A stretch of 64,000 nucleotides of DNA from Mucilaginibacter yixingensis (GTDB lineage Bacteria; Bacteroidota; Bacteroidia; Sphingobacteriales; Sphingobacteriaceae). Under the pieces are notes generated by a model. That model was given only the letters and a program-made list of their open reading frames with translations, searched no databases and was not told where the DNA came from. Positions 42,277 through 50,287 of the stretch are shown here, piece after piece. The number at the start of each line of letters is the position of its first letter. Position 1 is the stretch's first letter. The position numbers were made by a program, and so were the translations under genes. The stretch lies in NCBI RefSeq assembly GCF_041080815.1, contig NZ_CP160205.1:4402001-4466000 (forward strand), written 5' to 3'.

Positions 42277-43272
42277 CTACTCCCTCGGCGCCTCCCCCGT
42301 CACCTTTAAAGTCTCGCCCTTATCATCTATATAATAAAAATGCGGCTGAGCCTCGCGGTTATTGGGCGTATGCAGCGCCATCAGCAACTTGCCATCAAAG
42401 GAGTGGAAAAGCATACCATGACCGCCGTCTTTATCAAACAACGGCGTATTATCATGATGCCACGGACCGGCCAGTTTGCCAGAGTCTGATATGGCCACGC
42501 CAACCGTGTAACCGCTATTGGTAAAGCTAGACCAGATCATCATCAACTTGCCCGATTTACTTTTGTACAGGTATGGCCCGTCTGTCACATAACACCCCTC
42601 TGTTGGTGAAGGCCTTGGCCATTTGGCAAAGCTGGCTCTGAACATCAGTTTTGGTTTATCAACAGCTTCAGACAGATCGTCTTTTAGCGGCAGGTATTCG
42701 ATGGTGCCGTTTGAGATTTGTACCCACTCATGTGCAAAAACCATATAGGGTTTGCCATCTTCTACCCAAAACGTACCGTCTAACGTAATCAAGTCTGGCG
42801 ATGGTGTGGAATGGTTAAGGAAAGCCTTGAACGGACCAGTCGGCGAGTCGCCCACAAGAATTGTAGAGCCACGCACTACACGCGGGCGCCAGTTATCCCA
42901 TTGTTCGGGCAGTAGTTTATTGGTGCTAAAAGTGAGGAACAGGTAATATTTACCGTTGTAGGCATGCATCTCTGGCGCCCAAATAGCGTTGATGGGTGCG
43001 CCGGGCCAAAGGTCAGGCGGGGTGCGATATACCTCCTTCGGGCCAGTCCAGTTGACCAGGTCTTTACTGATGTACTCTACCACTGTAGCTTGCCTACCGG
43101 CACCTATCATGTAGTAAGTGCCGCTGGCTTTATCGGCCAATACGCAAACATCACGCAGGCGTATATCTTTTAGTTTTTGCTCACTCGATTGCAGCGGCGC
43201 TTGTTGTGCCGATACATTCAGGACGGTAACAGCCAATAATCCGACCAGGGCGCCGAAGATCAGGTTTTTCAT
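42277..43272 (-). CDS. Glycoside hydrolase family 43 protein
   Basis: 331 residues with a signal peptide (MKNLIFGALVGLLAVTVLNVSAQ). The five-bladed propeller residues are in place: D41 (base) in RLRDVCVLAD, D165 in LDGTFWVEDGKPY, and E225 (acid) in PTEGCYVTDGPYLYKS. GH43 enzymes cleave arabinosides, xylosides or beta-galactosides; the subfamily and substrate are unknown. The product is exported, unlike the cytoplasmic GH31 next to it. Start ATG follows a long A/T-rich gap. Confidence 0.88.
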   Translation of the reverse strand: MKNLIFGALVGLLAVTVLNVSAQQAPLQSSEQKLKDIRLRDVCVLADKASGTYYMIGAGRQATVVEYISKDLVNWTGPKEVYRTPPDLWPGAPINAIWAPEMHAYNGKYYLFLTFSTNKLLPEQWDNWRPRVVRGSTILVGDSPTGPFKAFLNHSTPSPDLITLDGTFWVEDGKPYMVFAHEWVQISNGTIEYLPLKDDLSEAVDKPKLMFRASFAKWPRPSPTEGCYVTDGPYLYKSKSGKLMMIWSSFTNSGYTVGVAISDSGKLAGPWHHDNTPLFDKDGGHGMLFHSFDGKLLMALHTPNNREAQPHFYYIDDKGETLKVTGEAPRE

Positions 43273-43511
43273 ACGTTGGTTTTAATTGGTAAAAGTGGTT
43301 GATCTAATGTAAGTCAAAAGTTTGCAACCGCTATCCTGCTCTGTGTTGCCGGCTAATATTGTGTCAGCACATTATACCGGCGTCAAAAAACGACAATTGC
43401 TGTAGTGGCGTCGACGAATCATCAATCTATCGCTACCAAACCTGCAAACAGGTGATTTTAACCGCATTAACACCCTCGTCGATAACTTAACGGCTTTCAT
43501 CTACCTTATTT

Positions 43512-43528
43512 ATAGTATAGTCTACTAT
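43512..43528. promoter_or_regulatory. Short palindrome ATAGTA-TAGTC-TACTAT
   Basis: Six-base arms with a five-base spacer, about 75 nt before the small secreted protein start. A possible operator; the rest of the 330-nt gap (43273-43603) shows nothing else I can name. Confidence 0.3.
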
Positions 43529-43603
43529 CCAAAACCGGCACGAAAATAGTTCGTTGATTTGGGTATTGAAACAATTATCAATGCACCGGTAAGTTTTAAG
43601 ATT

Positions 43604-43990
43604 ATGAAAAAGTTAGTAAAAACATCAGCCTTATTTATAGTAGCACTTTTAGTAGGCGCAGCTGCTTACGCCAAAAACAATGGCGGCCCTGTTAAAGCCA
43701 AAAACATGGTAATATTTACCACATTACCTGATGCGGACGGCGTTCACCTGGCCATTCGCAAAGTTGGCGAGGGCGCATCAGAAGTTACCATTACCAACGC
43801 CAGTGGCGATGTGGTGATGAAAGAATCGCTTTCTAAAACCGATCCGGTTATTCGCCAGGATTACAATTTTGACGGGATGGACGATGGCAATTACACCATC
43901 GAGGTAAATAATAACGGCCAGATAGCCAAAAAGACTGTACATGTGTACAACGACGAGAACGACCAGAAGGTGTCGCTCCACGCCGAGTAA
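43604..43990 (+). CDS. Small secreted protein with C-terminal beta domain
   Basis: 128 residues from ATG (MKKLVKTSALFIVALLVGAAAYA, a clear signal peptide). The mature part alternates beta strands: VHLAIRKVGEGASEVTITNASGDVV, then DGNYTIEVNNNGQIAKKTVHVYN, the style of a Por/T9SS-type C-terminal beta sandwich or a small DUF3244-like domain, without a recognised sorting signal. It is periplasmic or surface-located. Own transcript, closed by a bidirectional terminator. No function is known. Confidence 0.65.
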   Translation: MKKLVKTSALFIVALLVGAAAYAKNNGGPVKAKNMVIFTTLPDADGVHLAIRKVGEGASEVTITNASGDVVMKESLSKTDPVIRQDYNFDGMDDGNYTIEVNNNGQIAKKTVHVYNDENDQKVSLHAE

Positions 43991-44019
43991 AGACTGTTTT
44001 ATCAGGTAAGTTTTAATTG

Positions 44020-44055
44020 AAAAATCCCGGCTCACGCAAGGTGGCCGGGATTTTT
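44020..44055. terminator. Bidirectional terminator
   Basis: AAAAATCCCGG ... CCGGGATTTTT separates convergent genes: the small secreted protein (plus) and the nucleotidyltransferase (minus). Confidence 0.85.
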
Positions 44056-44076
44056 ACTTATAGCATTAAGAGGCAA

Positions 44077-44979
44077 TTATGCCCAAAGGTTCTCTGGATA
44101 AACGCCGTCTTCAATCAGCTTAGAAATGCTGGCTTGTACAATAGGCTTATCTTCTTTATAAGTTACACCGAACCATTTTTGTGAGGTTGGGATAACTTTG
44201 AAAGATGCAGTACCGCTCTTGATCAGCTTATCAGCTACCAGCGGAATAAAGAACTCAGCTTTAGGATTGTTCTCGTTAGCAGCTACAAACTCTCTGAACA
44301 TCTCTTCGCTCTGACCGAAGATATCAGGAGTAAAGCCCCAGAAGTTCATAGATACACGGGTATCTTCGCTTAACTGATGCTCTTCGCCGTTCTCTTTGTA
44401 GTAGATATCGCCGTCGTCTTTAAAGTAAACTTCGGTACGTTCGTTGATCTCTACCATGTTGCCGCCGTCATCAACTTTACAAACACCGCGAGATACTGAA
44501 CCGTAGTCTGACAGGGTTTTACCAATCTGGTAACCTACCAGCGAGTATTTGTCGCCAGCTGCTTCGTTAGTTAAAAACTGAGCCATGTTAGCAAATGCCT
44601 CGTAACCATAAAAGTCATCAGCGTTAATTACGCAGAAGGGCTCTTTTACCTGGTTGCGGGCAGCAAGCACAGCGTGTGCAGTACCCCATGGTTTTGCGCG
44701 CTCAATTTCTTTATCAATTCCGAAAGGCTTAAGATCATAGCTTTGGAAAACGTAATCGGTTTCTACACGACCATTCAGTTTCGGTTCGAATTTCTCTTTG
44801 AAAGCCTCGGCAAATTCTTCACGGATGATGAAGCTTACTTTACCGAAACCTGCTTTGATAGCGTCATAGATGGAATAGTCGATGATGGTTTCGCCGTTAG
44901 GACCAAAACCGTCTACCTGTTTCATGCTTCCGTAGCGGCTGGCCATACCTGCGGCCAATATCAATAACGTTGGTTTCAT
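44077..44979 (-). CDS. Sugar nucleotidyltransferase family protein
   Basis: 300 residues. The N-terminus LLILAAGMASRYGSMKQVDGFG is the NDP-sugar pyrophosphorylase loop (G-x-x-S/T-R-x-G...K), with INADDFYGYEAF as the metal-binding D-x-D-like strand, and YQIGKTLSDYGSVSRGV further on. It transfers a nucleotidyl group to a sugar phosphate. The end differs from RmlA and GalU, so the sugar is not assigned; Bacteroidota relatives are simply called nucleotidyltransferase. It may feed the glycosyltransferases of the window but is not linked to them. Confidence 0.82.
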   Translation of the reverse strand: MKPTLLILAAGMASRYGSMKQVDGFGPNGETIIDYSIYDAIKAGFGKVSFIIREEFAEAFKEKFEPKLNGRVETDYVFQSYDLKPFGIDKEIERAKPWGTAHAVLAARNQVKEPFCVINADDFYGYEAFANMAQFLTNEAAGDKYSLVGYQIGKTLSDYGSVSRGVCKVDDGGNMVEINERTEVYFKDDGDIYYKENGEEHQLSEDTRVSMNFWGFTPDIFGQSEEMFREFVAANENNPKAEFFIPLVADKLIKSGTASFKVIPTSQKWFGVTYKEDKPIVQASISKLIEDGVYPENLWA

Positions 44980-45018
44980 TTGAGGATGTGTGATTGTTTT
45001 ATAATTATCTCTATGGTT

Positions 45019-46146
45019 TTATTTGATGTATCTGAAATCCTGACCGGCTTCAATGCTCAACAGCGCCTGATAGATCATTCTGATCACATTGTCCACATCT
45101 TCTTTGTGAATCATCTCTACCGTGGTATGCATATAACGCAACGGCAACGAGATCAGGGCCGATGGCACGCCATCGTTAGAATAGGCAAAAGCATCGGTAT
45201 CTGTACCCGTAGAGCGCGATGATGCCTGACGCTGGAACGGAATCTCCGCTTTCTGCGCAGCTTCAATCAGTAATTTATTCAGATTATTTTGCACAGCAGG
45301 TGCGTATGATACTACCGGACCACGACCGCAAGCCAGATCGCCCTGGGTAATCTTGTTGATCATCGGGGTTTGGGTGTCATGCGTAACGTCGGTTACAATA
45401 GCCACGTTCGGTTTAATTTTGTGAGCAATCATCTCTGCGCCACGCAGGCCAATTTCTTCCTGTACGGCGTTAACAATGTACAGACCGAAAGGCAGCTTTA
45501 CGTTGTTCTCTTTCAGCAAACGGGCAACCTCGGCAATCATAAAACCACCGGCACGGTTATCCAGCGCACGACCGACATAGTAGCGGTCATTTAGCACCAT
45601 AAACTCGTCCTCGTAAGTAATAACGCAACCTACGTGGATGCCCATTTCCTCAACTTCGGCTTTAGTAGTGCAGCCGCAGTCAAGGAAAATATTTTTAAGT
45701 GATGGCGCTTCCTCTTTCTCGCCACCCAGGCGGGTGTGGATAGCAGGCCAGCCGAAAACAGCTTTAACTATGCCTTTATCTGTATGGATGTTTACGCGTT
45801 TTGACGGCGCTATCTGATGATCAGAACCACCGTTGCGGATCACGTAGATCAAACCATCGCTGGTAATGTAGTTTACAAACCATGAAATCTCATCAGCATG
45901 AGCCTCAATCACTACTTTGTACTCGGCCTCTGGGTTGATAATACCAACTGCCGTACCGTAGTTATCTACGTAATGCGTATCGATATATGGCTTAAGATAA
46001 TCTAACCAAAGCTCCTGCCCTTTCCACTCGAAACCGGTAGGTGAAGGATTGTTGATGTAGTTTTCAAAGAATTTCAGCGAGGCCTCATTCACAACCGGCA
46101 CGTGCGGTTTTTTATCTTCTTGTTCTTCAGATTTCTTCTTAGACAT
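45019..46146 (-). CDS. M42 family metallopeptidase
   Basis: 375 residues, a typical glutamyl aminopeptidase/cellulase-M-like enzyme. Metal ligands are H83 and D85 (VVIEAHADEIS), the bridging D196 in ALDNRAGG, E230-E231 (VNAVQEEIGLRG; E230 general base) and D253 in VTDVTHD; a late His is in YMHTTVEMIH. These enzymes form tetrahedral dodecamers that cut peptides from the N-terminus in the cytoplasm. It is encoded alone after the nucleotidyltransferase gene. Confidence 0.93.
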   Translation of the reverse strand: MSKKKSEEQEDKKPHVPVVNEASLKFFENYINNPSPTGFEWKGQELWLDYLKPYIDTHYVDNYGTAVGIINPEAEYKVVIEAHADEISWFVNYITSDGLIYVIRNGGSDHQIAPSKRVNIHTDKGIVKAVFGWPAIHTRLGGEKEEAPSLKNIFLDCGCTTKAEVEEMGIHVGCVITYEDEFMVLNDRYYVGRALDNRAGGFMIAEVARLLKENNVKLPFGLYIVNAVQEEIGLRGAEMIAHKIKPNVAIVTDVTHDTQTPMINKITQGDLACGRGPVVSYAPAVQNNLNKLLIEAAQKAEIPFQRQASSRSTGTDTDAFAYSNDGVPSALISLPLRYMHTTVEMIHKEDVDNVIRMIYQALLSIEAGQDFRYIK

Positions 46147-46258
46147 AGTGCTTTTTTAGGTATAACACGTTGGCCACAAATATAACAAACCAACGGATAA
46201 CGTTATGATTTATACGATTTTTATGAATTTAGCAATTGCTTAACATCCAGTTGACAAC

Positions 46259-46346
46259 ATGCCCGTTTCTTTGCATAGAGTAATTTCCCTTAATGAGCGT
46301 TTAGTTAGTTTGGCAGCCCTCACCAGCCGTTGAGGGCTGTTTTTTT
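46259..46346 (+). ncRNA. Orphan transcript: micro-ORF overlapping a terminator
   Basis: On the plus strand a micro-ORF of 24 codons (46259-46333, MPVSLHRVISL to LAALTSR) ends with TGA inside the 3' arm of a strong terminator (CAGCCCTCA-CCAGCCGT-TGAGGGCTG then seven T, 46314-46346). TTTCTTTG at 46266-46273 could be a -7 box giving a 70-nt non-coding RNA instead. Neither neighbour is on this strand, so the terminator belongs to something encoded here. Confidence 0.4.
46314..46346 (+). terminator. Rho-independent terminator without an annotated gene
   Basis: Nine-base-pair GC stem and a seven-T tract on the plus strand; the minus strand has no T-run after it, so it does not serve the flanking minus-strand GNAT gene. 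Confidence 0.75.
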
Positions 46347-46375
46347 GCCCATTTTTGCTTACGCGATGCAATATT

Positions 46376-46819
46376 TTACGCCATCTCATCTGCTGTTTTC
46401 AGGTATTTTTCCATCACCACATAATCAATTCCATCGCGGGTAAAATGTTTGGCGGTTTCTGCAAATCCGTGGCGGGCATAAAACGCCATGGCATCTACCC
46501 GGGCATTGCACCATAATCGGTGCGCACCATTTTCCACAGCATACTGGGTGATATAATTTAAAATAGCGCTGCCGATGCCCTGGCGCTGCAGGGTAGGATC
46601 AACCGCCAGTTTGCGAAACTGGAAATCATCGCCCTCATTAAATAGTGACACTACGCCAGCCAGTTTATCAGGCAAAAATGCTCCGAAATGCGTGCCTTCA
46701 TCATCCTCGGGCATCTGCATTTCCCTCCAATTTTTATCAGGATACATGGCTTTTTGGCGCATTACCCAGGTAACTTCTTGCCTAACCTGCTCTAGGTGGA
46801 TCTGTTGATTTGCCGTCAT
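46376..46819 (-). CDS. GNAT family N-acetyltransferase
   Basis: 147 residues. FRKLAVDPTLQRQGIGSAILNYI is the acetyl-CoA loop (Q-R-Q-G-I-G), followed by LWCNARVDAMAFYARHGF at the C-terminal strand. The pattern is close to ElaA/YjcF-like acyltransferases. Cytoplasmic; the substrate is unknown. No relation to the flanking genes is evident. Confidence 0.88.
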   Translation of the reverse strand: MTANQQIHLEQVRQEVTWVMRQKAMYPDKNWREMQMPEDDEGTHFGAFLPDKLAGVVSLFNEGDDFQFRKLAVDPTLQRQGIGSAILNYITQYAVENGAHRLWCNARVDAMAFYARHGFAETAKHFTRDGIDYVVMEKYLKTADEMA

Positions 46820-46878
46820 AAAAGTGTTAAATGCAAAACCAAGCTACTGCGTGCTGGTTTTAATGTTAAATTTCAACC

Positions 46879-47565
46879 ATGAAAGTAAACCTTTTTATAA
46901 TTGCGGTGACGATGTTTGCGGTACAAAACTTGCAGGCACAAACCCTAAAAGGCTCAGTTGTTGAAAAAGGCACCAACAGCAAAATGAGCAACGTGTTCAT
47001 CAGAGACGCCAACTCTAAATATGTAACCCTGACCGATAAGAACGGTAGCTTTGAAGCCAATACCGAAGCCGGGCATACGCTCATTTTTGCTTCGCCGGGC
47101 TATATCTCAGATACCCTGTATGTAACCAACCTGCGCAACACCCGCATTGAAATGGTGCCTATGGGTATTGCGCTGCGCCAGGTGACTGTATTATCTACCC
47201 GCTCACCAAACTTTAATCCGGAGGTGGAGTATCCCGATGTTTATAGCAAAAGTAAAGTATATGCCCTCTCGCCAACCACCTGGTTCAGTCGCGAAGGTAA
47301 AAATGCCCGCCGACTGAAAAAGTTCTTTTCTAACGAGGTAAAAGAGCGTCATGTCGATTCGGTATTTACCCGTGCCTATGTAGGTAGCATTGTGCCACTG
47401 AAAGGCCAGGAACTGGAAAACTTCATGACCATGTATCGCCCCAGCTATGACTTTGTGATGAGCAACGAAGGCGGATCGCTGGCAGTATATATTAATGACT
47501 CTTATAAAAAGTTCCGGGCATTGCCACCTGAGAAACGAAAGATGCAGTTGTTGACGGCACCGTGA
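46879..47565 (+). CDS. Secreted carboxypeptidase-regulatory-like domain protein
   Basis: 228 residues: signal peptide (MKVNLFIIAVTMFAVQNLQA), a carboxypeptidase-D regulatory-like beta sandwich (about 22-100: LKGSVVEKGTNSKMSNVFIRDANS and SFEANTEAGHTLIF), and a basic C-terminal half (about 115-228) with ARRLKKFFSNEVKERHVDSVFTR. Such proteins are peculiar to Bacteroidota and have no defined enzyme; they resemble the N-terminus of TonB receptors without the barrel. It is presumably periplasmic or outer-membrane linked. Confidence 0.7.
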   Translation: MKVNLFIIAVTMFAVQNLQAQTLKGSVVEKGTNSKMSNVFIRDANSKYVTLTDKNGSFEANTEAGHTLIFASPGYISDTLYVTNLRNTRIEMVPMGIALRQVTVLSTRSPNFNPEVEYPDVYSKSKVYALSPTTWFSREGKNARRLKKFFSNEVKERHVDSVFTRAYVGSIVPLKGQELENFMTMYRPSYDFVMSNEGGSLAVYINDSYKKFRALPPEKRKMQLLTAP

Positions 47566-47574
47566 TCCCCCCAA

Positions 47575-47671
47575 CGTCATTGCGAGGCACGAAGCAATCT
47601 CTGTCCAGGATATTCAGGACACGCTTGGCCAATCTGCATCCGCAGAGATTGCTTCGTGCCTCGCAATGACG
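47575..47671. repeat. Family A palindromic repeat
   Basis: CGTCATTGCGAGGCACGAAGCAATCTCTG and CAGAGATTGCTTCGTGCCTCGCAATGACG are near-perfect 29-bp inverted ends. The best-preserved copy in the window. Confidence 0.85.
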
Positions 47672-47693
47672 TGATGGAGGTATAACAACTTAC

Positions 47694-47731
47694 AAAAAAG
47701 GGGATGCTTCCATCGAAGCATCCCCTTTTTT
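47694..47731. terminator. Bidirectional terminator
   Basis: AAAAAAGGGGATGCTTC-CA-TCGAAGCATCCCCTTTTTT, between the secreted protein gene (plus) and amt (minus). Confidence 0.88.
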
Positions 47732-47753
47732 ACTAACAATATCTTTAGGCAGC

Positions 47754-49052
47754 TTACAGCTCCTCGTCGTGCTGACTGGCATCCAGACCCAGCGCCTCTT
47801 CTTCTTCAGACACGCGCAGCGGACTAATCAGATCGGTTACTTTAAGCAATATGTAAGAACCAATGAAAGCAAAGGCCGATACCGCAACCAGGGCAATCAG
47901 GTGTTTGCCAAACAGCGTAAACTCGCCGTAGAACAAACCGTTAGCACCTGCAGCGTTAACGCTCTTAGAGGCAAAAACGCCGGTTAACAGCATACCCATC
48001 ATACCGCCCACACCGTGGCAAGGGAATACATCCAGCGTATCATCAATATTGGTTTTTGAACGCCAGATTACCACCAGGTTACTTACTACGGCAGATACTA
48101 TACCCACAATCAGCGAGCTTGATACGGTGATGAAACCTGCAGCAGGTGTAACCGCAACCAGACCAACAACGGCACCAATACAAGCCCCCATAGCCGATGG
48201 CTTTTTACCACGGAGAATATCAAAAAACACCCATGACATTGCCGCAGCAGCCGAAGCTGTAGTTGTGGTAGCCAGGGCTGTAGCAGCCAGCTCGCCCGAT
48301 GCCAGTGCAGAACCGGCGTTGAAACCAAACCAACCGAACCACAGCAAACCGGTACCCAGAATTACGTAGCTGATACGTGCAGGCGTGTGCGATTCTTCGG
48401 TACGCTTTTTCAGATATAAAGCAGAAGCCAACGCAGCCCATCCGGCAGACATGTGTACTACCGTACCTCCCGCAAAATCAAGCACACCTAATTTAAAGAA
48501 GAATCCATCAGGGTGCCAGGTTGCGTGTGCAAGAGGTATATAAATGAGCACAATAAACAGAGAAATGAATATCAAATATGAGTTGAAACGGATACGCTCT
48601 GCAAACGCACCTGTTATCAACGCAGGAGTAATAACCGCAAATTTAAGCTGAAACATAGCAAAAAGGATAACCGGGATAGTGCCGCCCAACCATGCAACAC
48701 CTAAAGTGTTTTGCATCATAAAGAAGGTTTTAGGGTTACCCAAAAAGCCGCCGCCAATATCATCACCAAAGGCTAAACTAAAGCCAAATACTACCCAGAT
48801 GATGGTGATCAGCCCCATACAAACAAAGCTTTGTAGCATGGTAGAGATCACATTTTTTTTACGCACCATGCCGCCGTAGAAAAAGGCGAGGCCGGGGGTC
48901 ATTAATAATACAAGAGCGGTAGAGATCAGCATCCAGGCTATATCTGCTCCGTTATATGTTGTTGCCGGTTTTGCCGCAGTTGTGTTACCTGGATACACCA
49001 GGGCAAGCAACACAACAATGACTAATATGGCAAATGGTATAATTTTTTTCAT
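47754..49052 (-). CDS. amt: Ammonium transporter
   Basis: 432 residues with about eleven transmembrane helices after a signal-like first helix. The pore twin histidines are H200 (GGTVVHMSAGWAAL) and H346 (DVFPCHGVGGMMG). FFYGGMVRKKNVIST and GAFAERIRFN are family signatures. It conducts ammonium or ammonia through the inner membrane. The cytoplasmic end is acidic (RVSEEEEALGLDASQHDEEL). There is no glnK/PII gene adjacent, although these are often coupled. The 278-nt gap beyond holds only the hairpin described separately. Confidence 0.95.
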   Translation of the reverse strand: MKKIIPFAILVIVVLLALVYPGNTTAAKPATTYNGADIAWMLISTALVLLMTPGLAFFYGGMVRKKNVISTMLQSFVCMGLITIIWVVFGFSLAFGDDIGGGFLGNPKTFFMMQNTLGVAWLGGTIPVILFAMFQLKFAVITPALITGAFAERIRFNSYLIFISLFIVLIYIPLAHATWHPDGFFFKLGVLDFAGGTVVHMSAGWAALASALYLKKRTEESHTPARISYVILGTGLLWFGWFGFNAGSALASGELAATALATTTTASAAAAMSWVFFDILRGKKPSAMGACIGAVVGLVAVTPAAGFITVSSSLIVGIVSAVVSNLVVIWRSKTNIDDTLDVFPCHGVGGMMGMLLTGVFASKSVNAAGANGLFYGEFTLFGKHLIALVAVSAFAFIGSYILLKVTDLISPLRVSEEEEALGLDASQHDEEL

Positions 49053-49264
49053 GTTTTAATTTCTTTTAATAGTGACAAAGCAATAGCGTGCGCGTACAGC
49101 TAAAGCAAGCTGCAGCGACACACACCAAAAGGGTTTAAAGCAGTTTTGGGTGAATGCAGGGTTTACTTCAGCAAGTTTTTAATAAGCATAGAGCGGGTTT
49201 TGTAAAGAAACGGAACGCCTTTACAACTGGTTTCTGGCCGGTAAAAAGCAAAAACGATGAGAGT

Positions 49265-49293
49265 AATCTCCCGGTATATCACGCCGGGAGATT
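49265..49293. repeat. Hairpin AATCTCCCGG/CCGGGAGATT
   Basis: Perfect 10-bp arms with a 9-nt loop (TATATCACG) between the amt gene and the 121-aa hypothetical gene. On the minus strand TTTTT follows after 10 nt, so a weak terminator for the hypothetical gene is possible. Confidence 0.5.
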
Positions 49294-49330
49294 AAATCGT
49301 TCATAAATATCTTTTTAACAGCGCACGGTA

Positions 49331-49696
49331 TTACCAAAAAACATGAAAAGGGAAAAGGATGAGTTTACTGCTGCGCACATACCCCGCGCCATACAGCAAA
49401 TAAGCACAATGAATTGATTTAAGGTATGCTTTTCTGTACCTGCCAAGGCAGTCAAATGAAAAGTTGTTGTAATTGGCCGATCGCCGTTGCGGCCCGCGCA
49501 GCATTTGCACCGAACCATTGGCACCGAAGTTATAAATATAGGCTGATTTCTCCTCCTCGCTCCGCGCATCGTATGATGACGGGCGCTCAATCCGCTGCTC
49601 GTGCTGCGGTTGCGGCGCCGATCTGTGCATAGCATTGGCACTGGCGACAAATGCCACCATAACCAAAAGCACAGATTTAAGCGTTTTTATATTCAT
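49331..49696 (-). CDS. Small secreted protein, hypothetical
   Basis: 121 residues: signal peptide MNIKTLKSVLLVMVAFVASANA, then a polar region rich in H, R, Q, E (PQPQHEQRIERPSSYDARSEEE) and a Tyr/Arg-rich end (NNFSFDCLGRYRKAYL). No family recognised. The signal peptide is convincing and the upstream A/T-rich tract may contain its promoter, but composition after residue 90 looks less natural, so a frameshifted or spurious end is possible. Confidence 0.45.
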   Translation of the reverse strand: MNIKTLKSVLLVMVAFVASANAMHRSAPQPQHEQRIERPSSYDARSEEEKSAYIYNFGANGSVQMLRGPQRRSANYNNFSFDCLGRYRKAYLKSIHCAYLLYGAGYVRSSKLILFPFHVFW

Positions 49697-49957
49697 TATT
49701 TTACTAAAGTAACAGATTAAATCAAAAAATCATAAATTTTATTAAATAAAACTTCAATATTTTGATTTAACACAATAAAAAAGAACGAATTTTTAGATAA
49801 AAATCATACAATAATTAAATTACAATGCTAATTATCTGAATAAAACAATAAAACAGAACAACAAAACCACACAAACACCAAAATTTTAATAGACAATAAC
49901 AATTTTAGAGACAACATCCCAAATTAAACACCAAATCATCACCTAAAATCAAATCCG
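49697..49957. other. A/T-rich intergenic tract
   Basis: About 260 nt of very high A+T with long A/T runs, such as TAAATTTTATTAAATAAAAC, strongly unlike the surroundings. No coding frame. It lies between divergent genes and may hold promoters or a binding site for nucleoid proteins. Confidence 0.6.
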
Positions 49958-49965
49958 TATCTTTG
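49958..49965 (+). promoter_or_regulatory. -7 box TATCTTTG, near-leaderless start
   Basis: TATCTTTG with CATCAT (6 nt) before the acylphosphatase ATG. An in-frame TTG within the box is not the start. Confidence 0.6.
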
Positions 49966-49971
49966 CATCAT

Positions 49972-50256
49972 ATGGTAAAACATCTGGATATAACCGTAAG
50001 AGGCAAGGTACAGGGCGTGTTTTTTCGCGCCAGCACAAAAGCCGTGGCCGATCAATTAGGTGTACGCGGCACCGTGAAGAACAACCCCGACGGCAGCGTA
50101 AGCATTGAAGCCGAAGCCGACGAGGCCACTATGGGCATGTTTTTAGATTTTTGCCACGAAGGCCCCGAAAACGCCCAGGTAGAAGAGGTATTAACTACCG
50201 AAGGTCCGTTAAAAAACTATCGTAATTTTGAGGTGTTAAAACGTGGATTGTTTTAA
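49972..50256 (+). CDS. Acylphosphatase
   Basis: 94 residues from ATG (MVKHLDITVRGKVQGVFFRAST). The family signature VRGKVQGVFFR carries the catalytic Arg, and VRGTVKNNPDGSVSIEAE the catalytic Asn. It hydrolyses acyl phosphates such as 1,3-bisphosphoglycerate. Small ferredoxin-like fold in the cytoplasm. It precedes the flippase gene by 31 nt on the same strand. Confidence 0.92.
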   Translation: MVKHLDITVRGKVQGVFFRASTKAVADQLGVRGTVKNNPDGSVSIEAEADEATMGMFLDFCHEGPENAQVEEVLTTEGPLKNYRNFEVLKRGLF

Positions 50257-50287
50257 TAACTTCGTCTGTTAACATAACTCCAAAGTA

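Noticed and set aside
46259..46346. Attenuator leader for the secreted protein gene at 46879
   Set aside because: A minus-strand GNAT gene lies between and the distance is over 500 nt.
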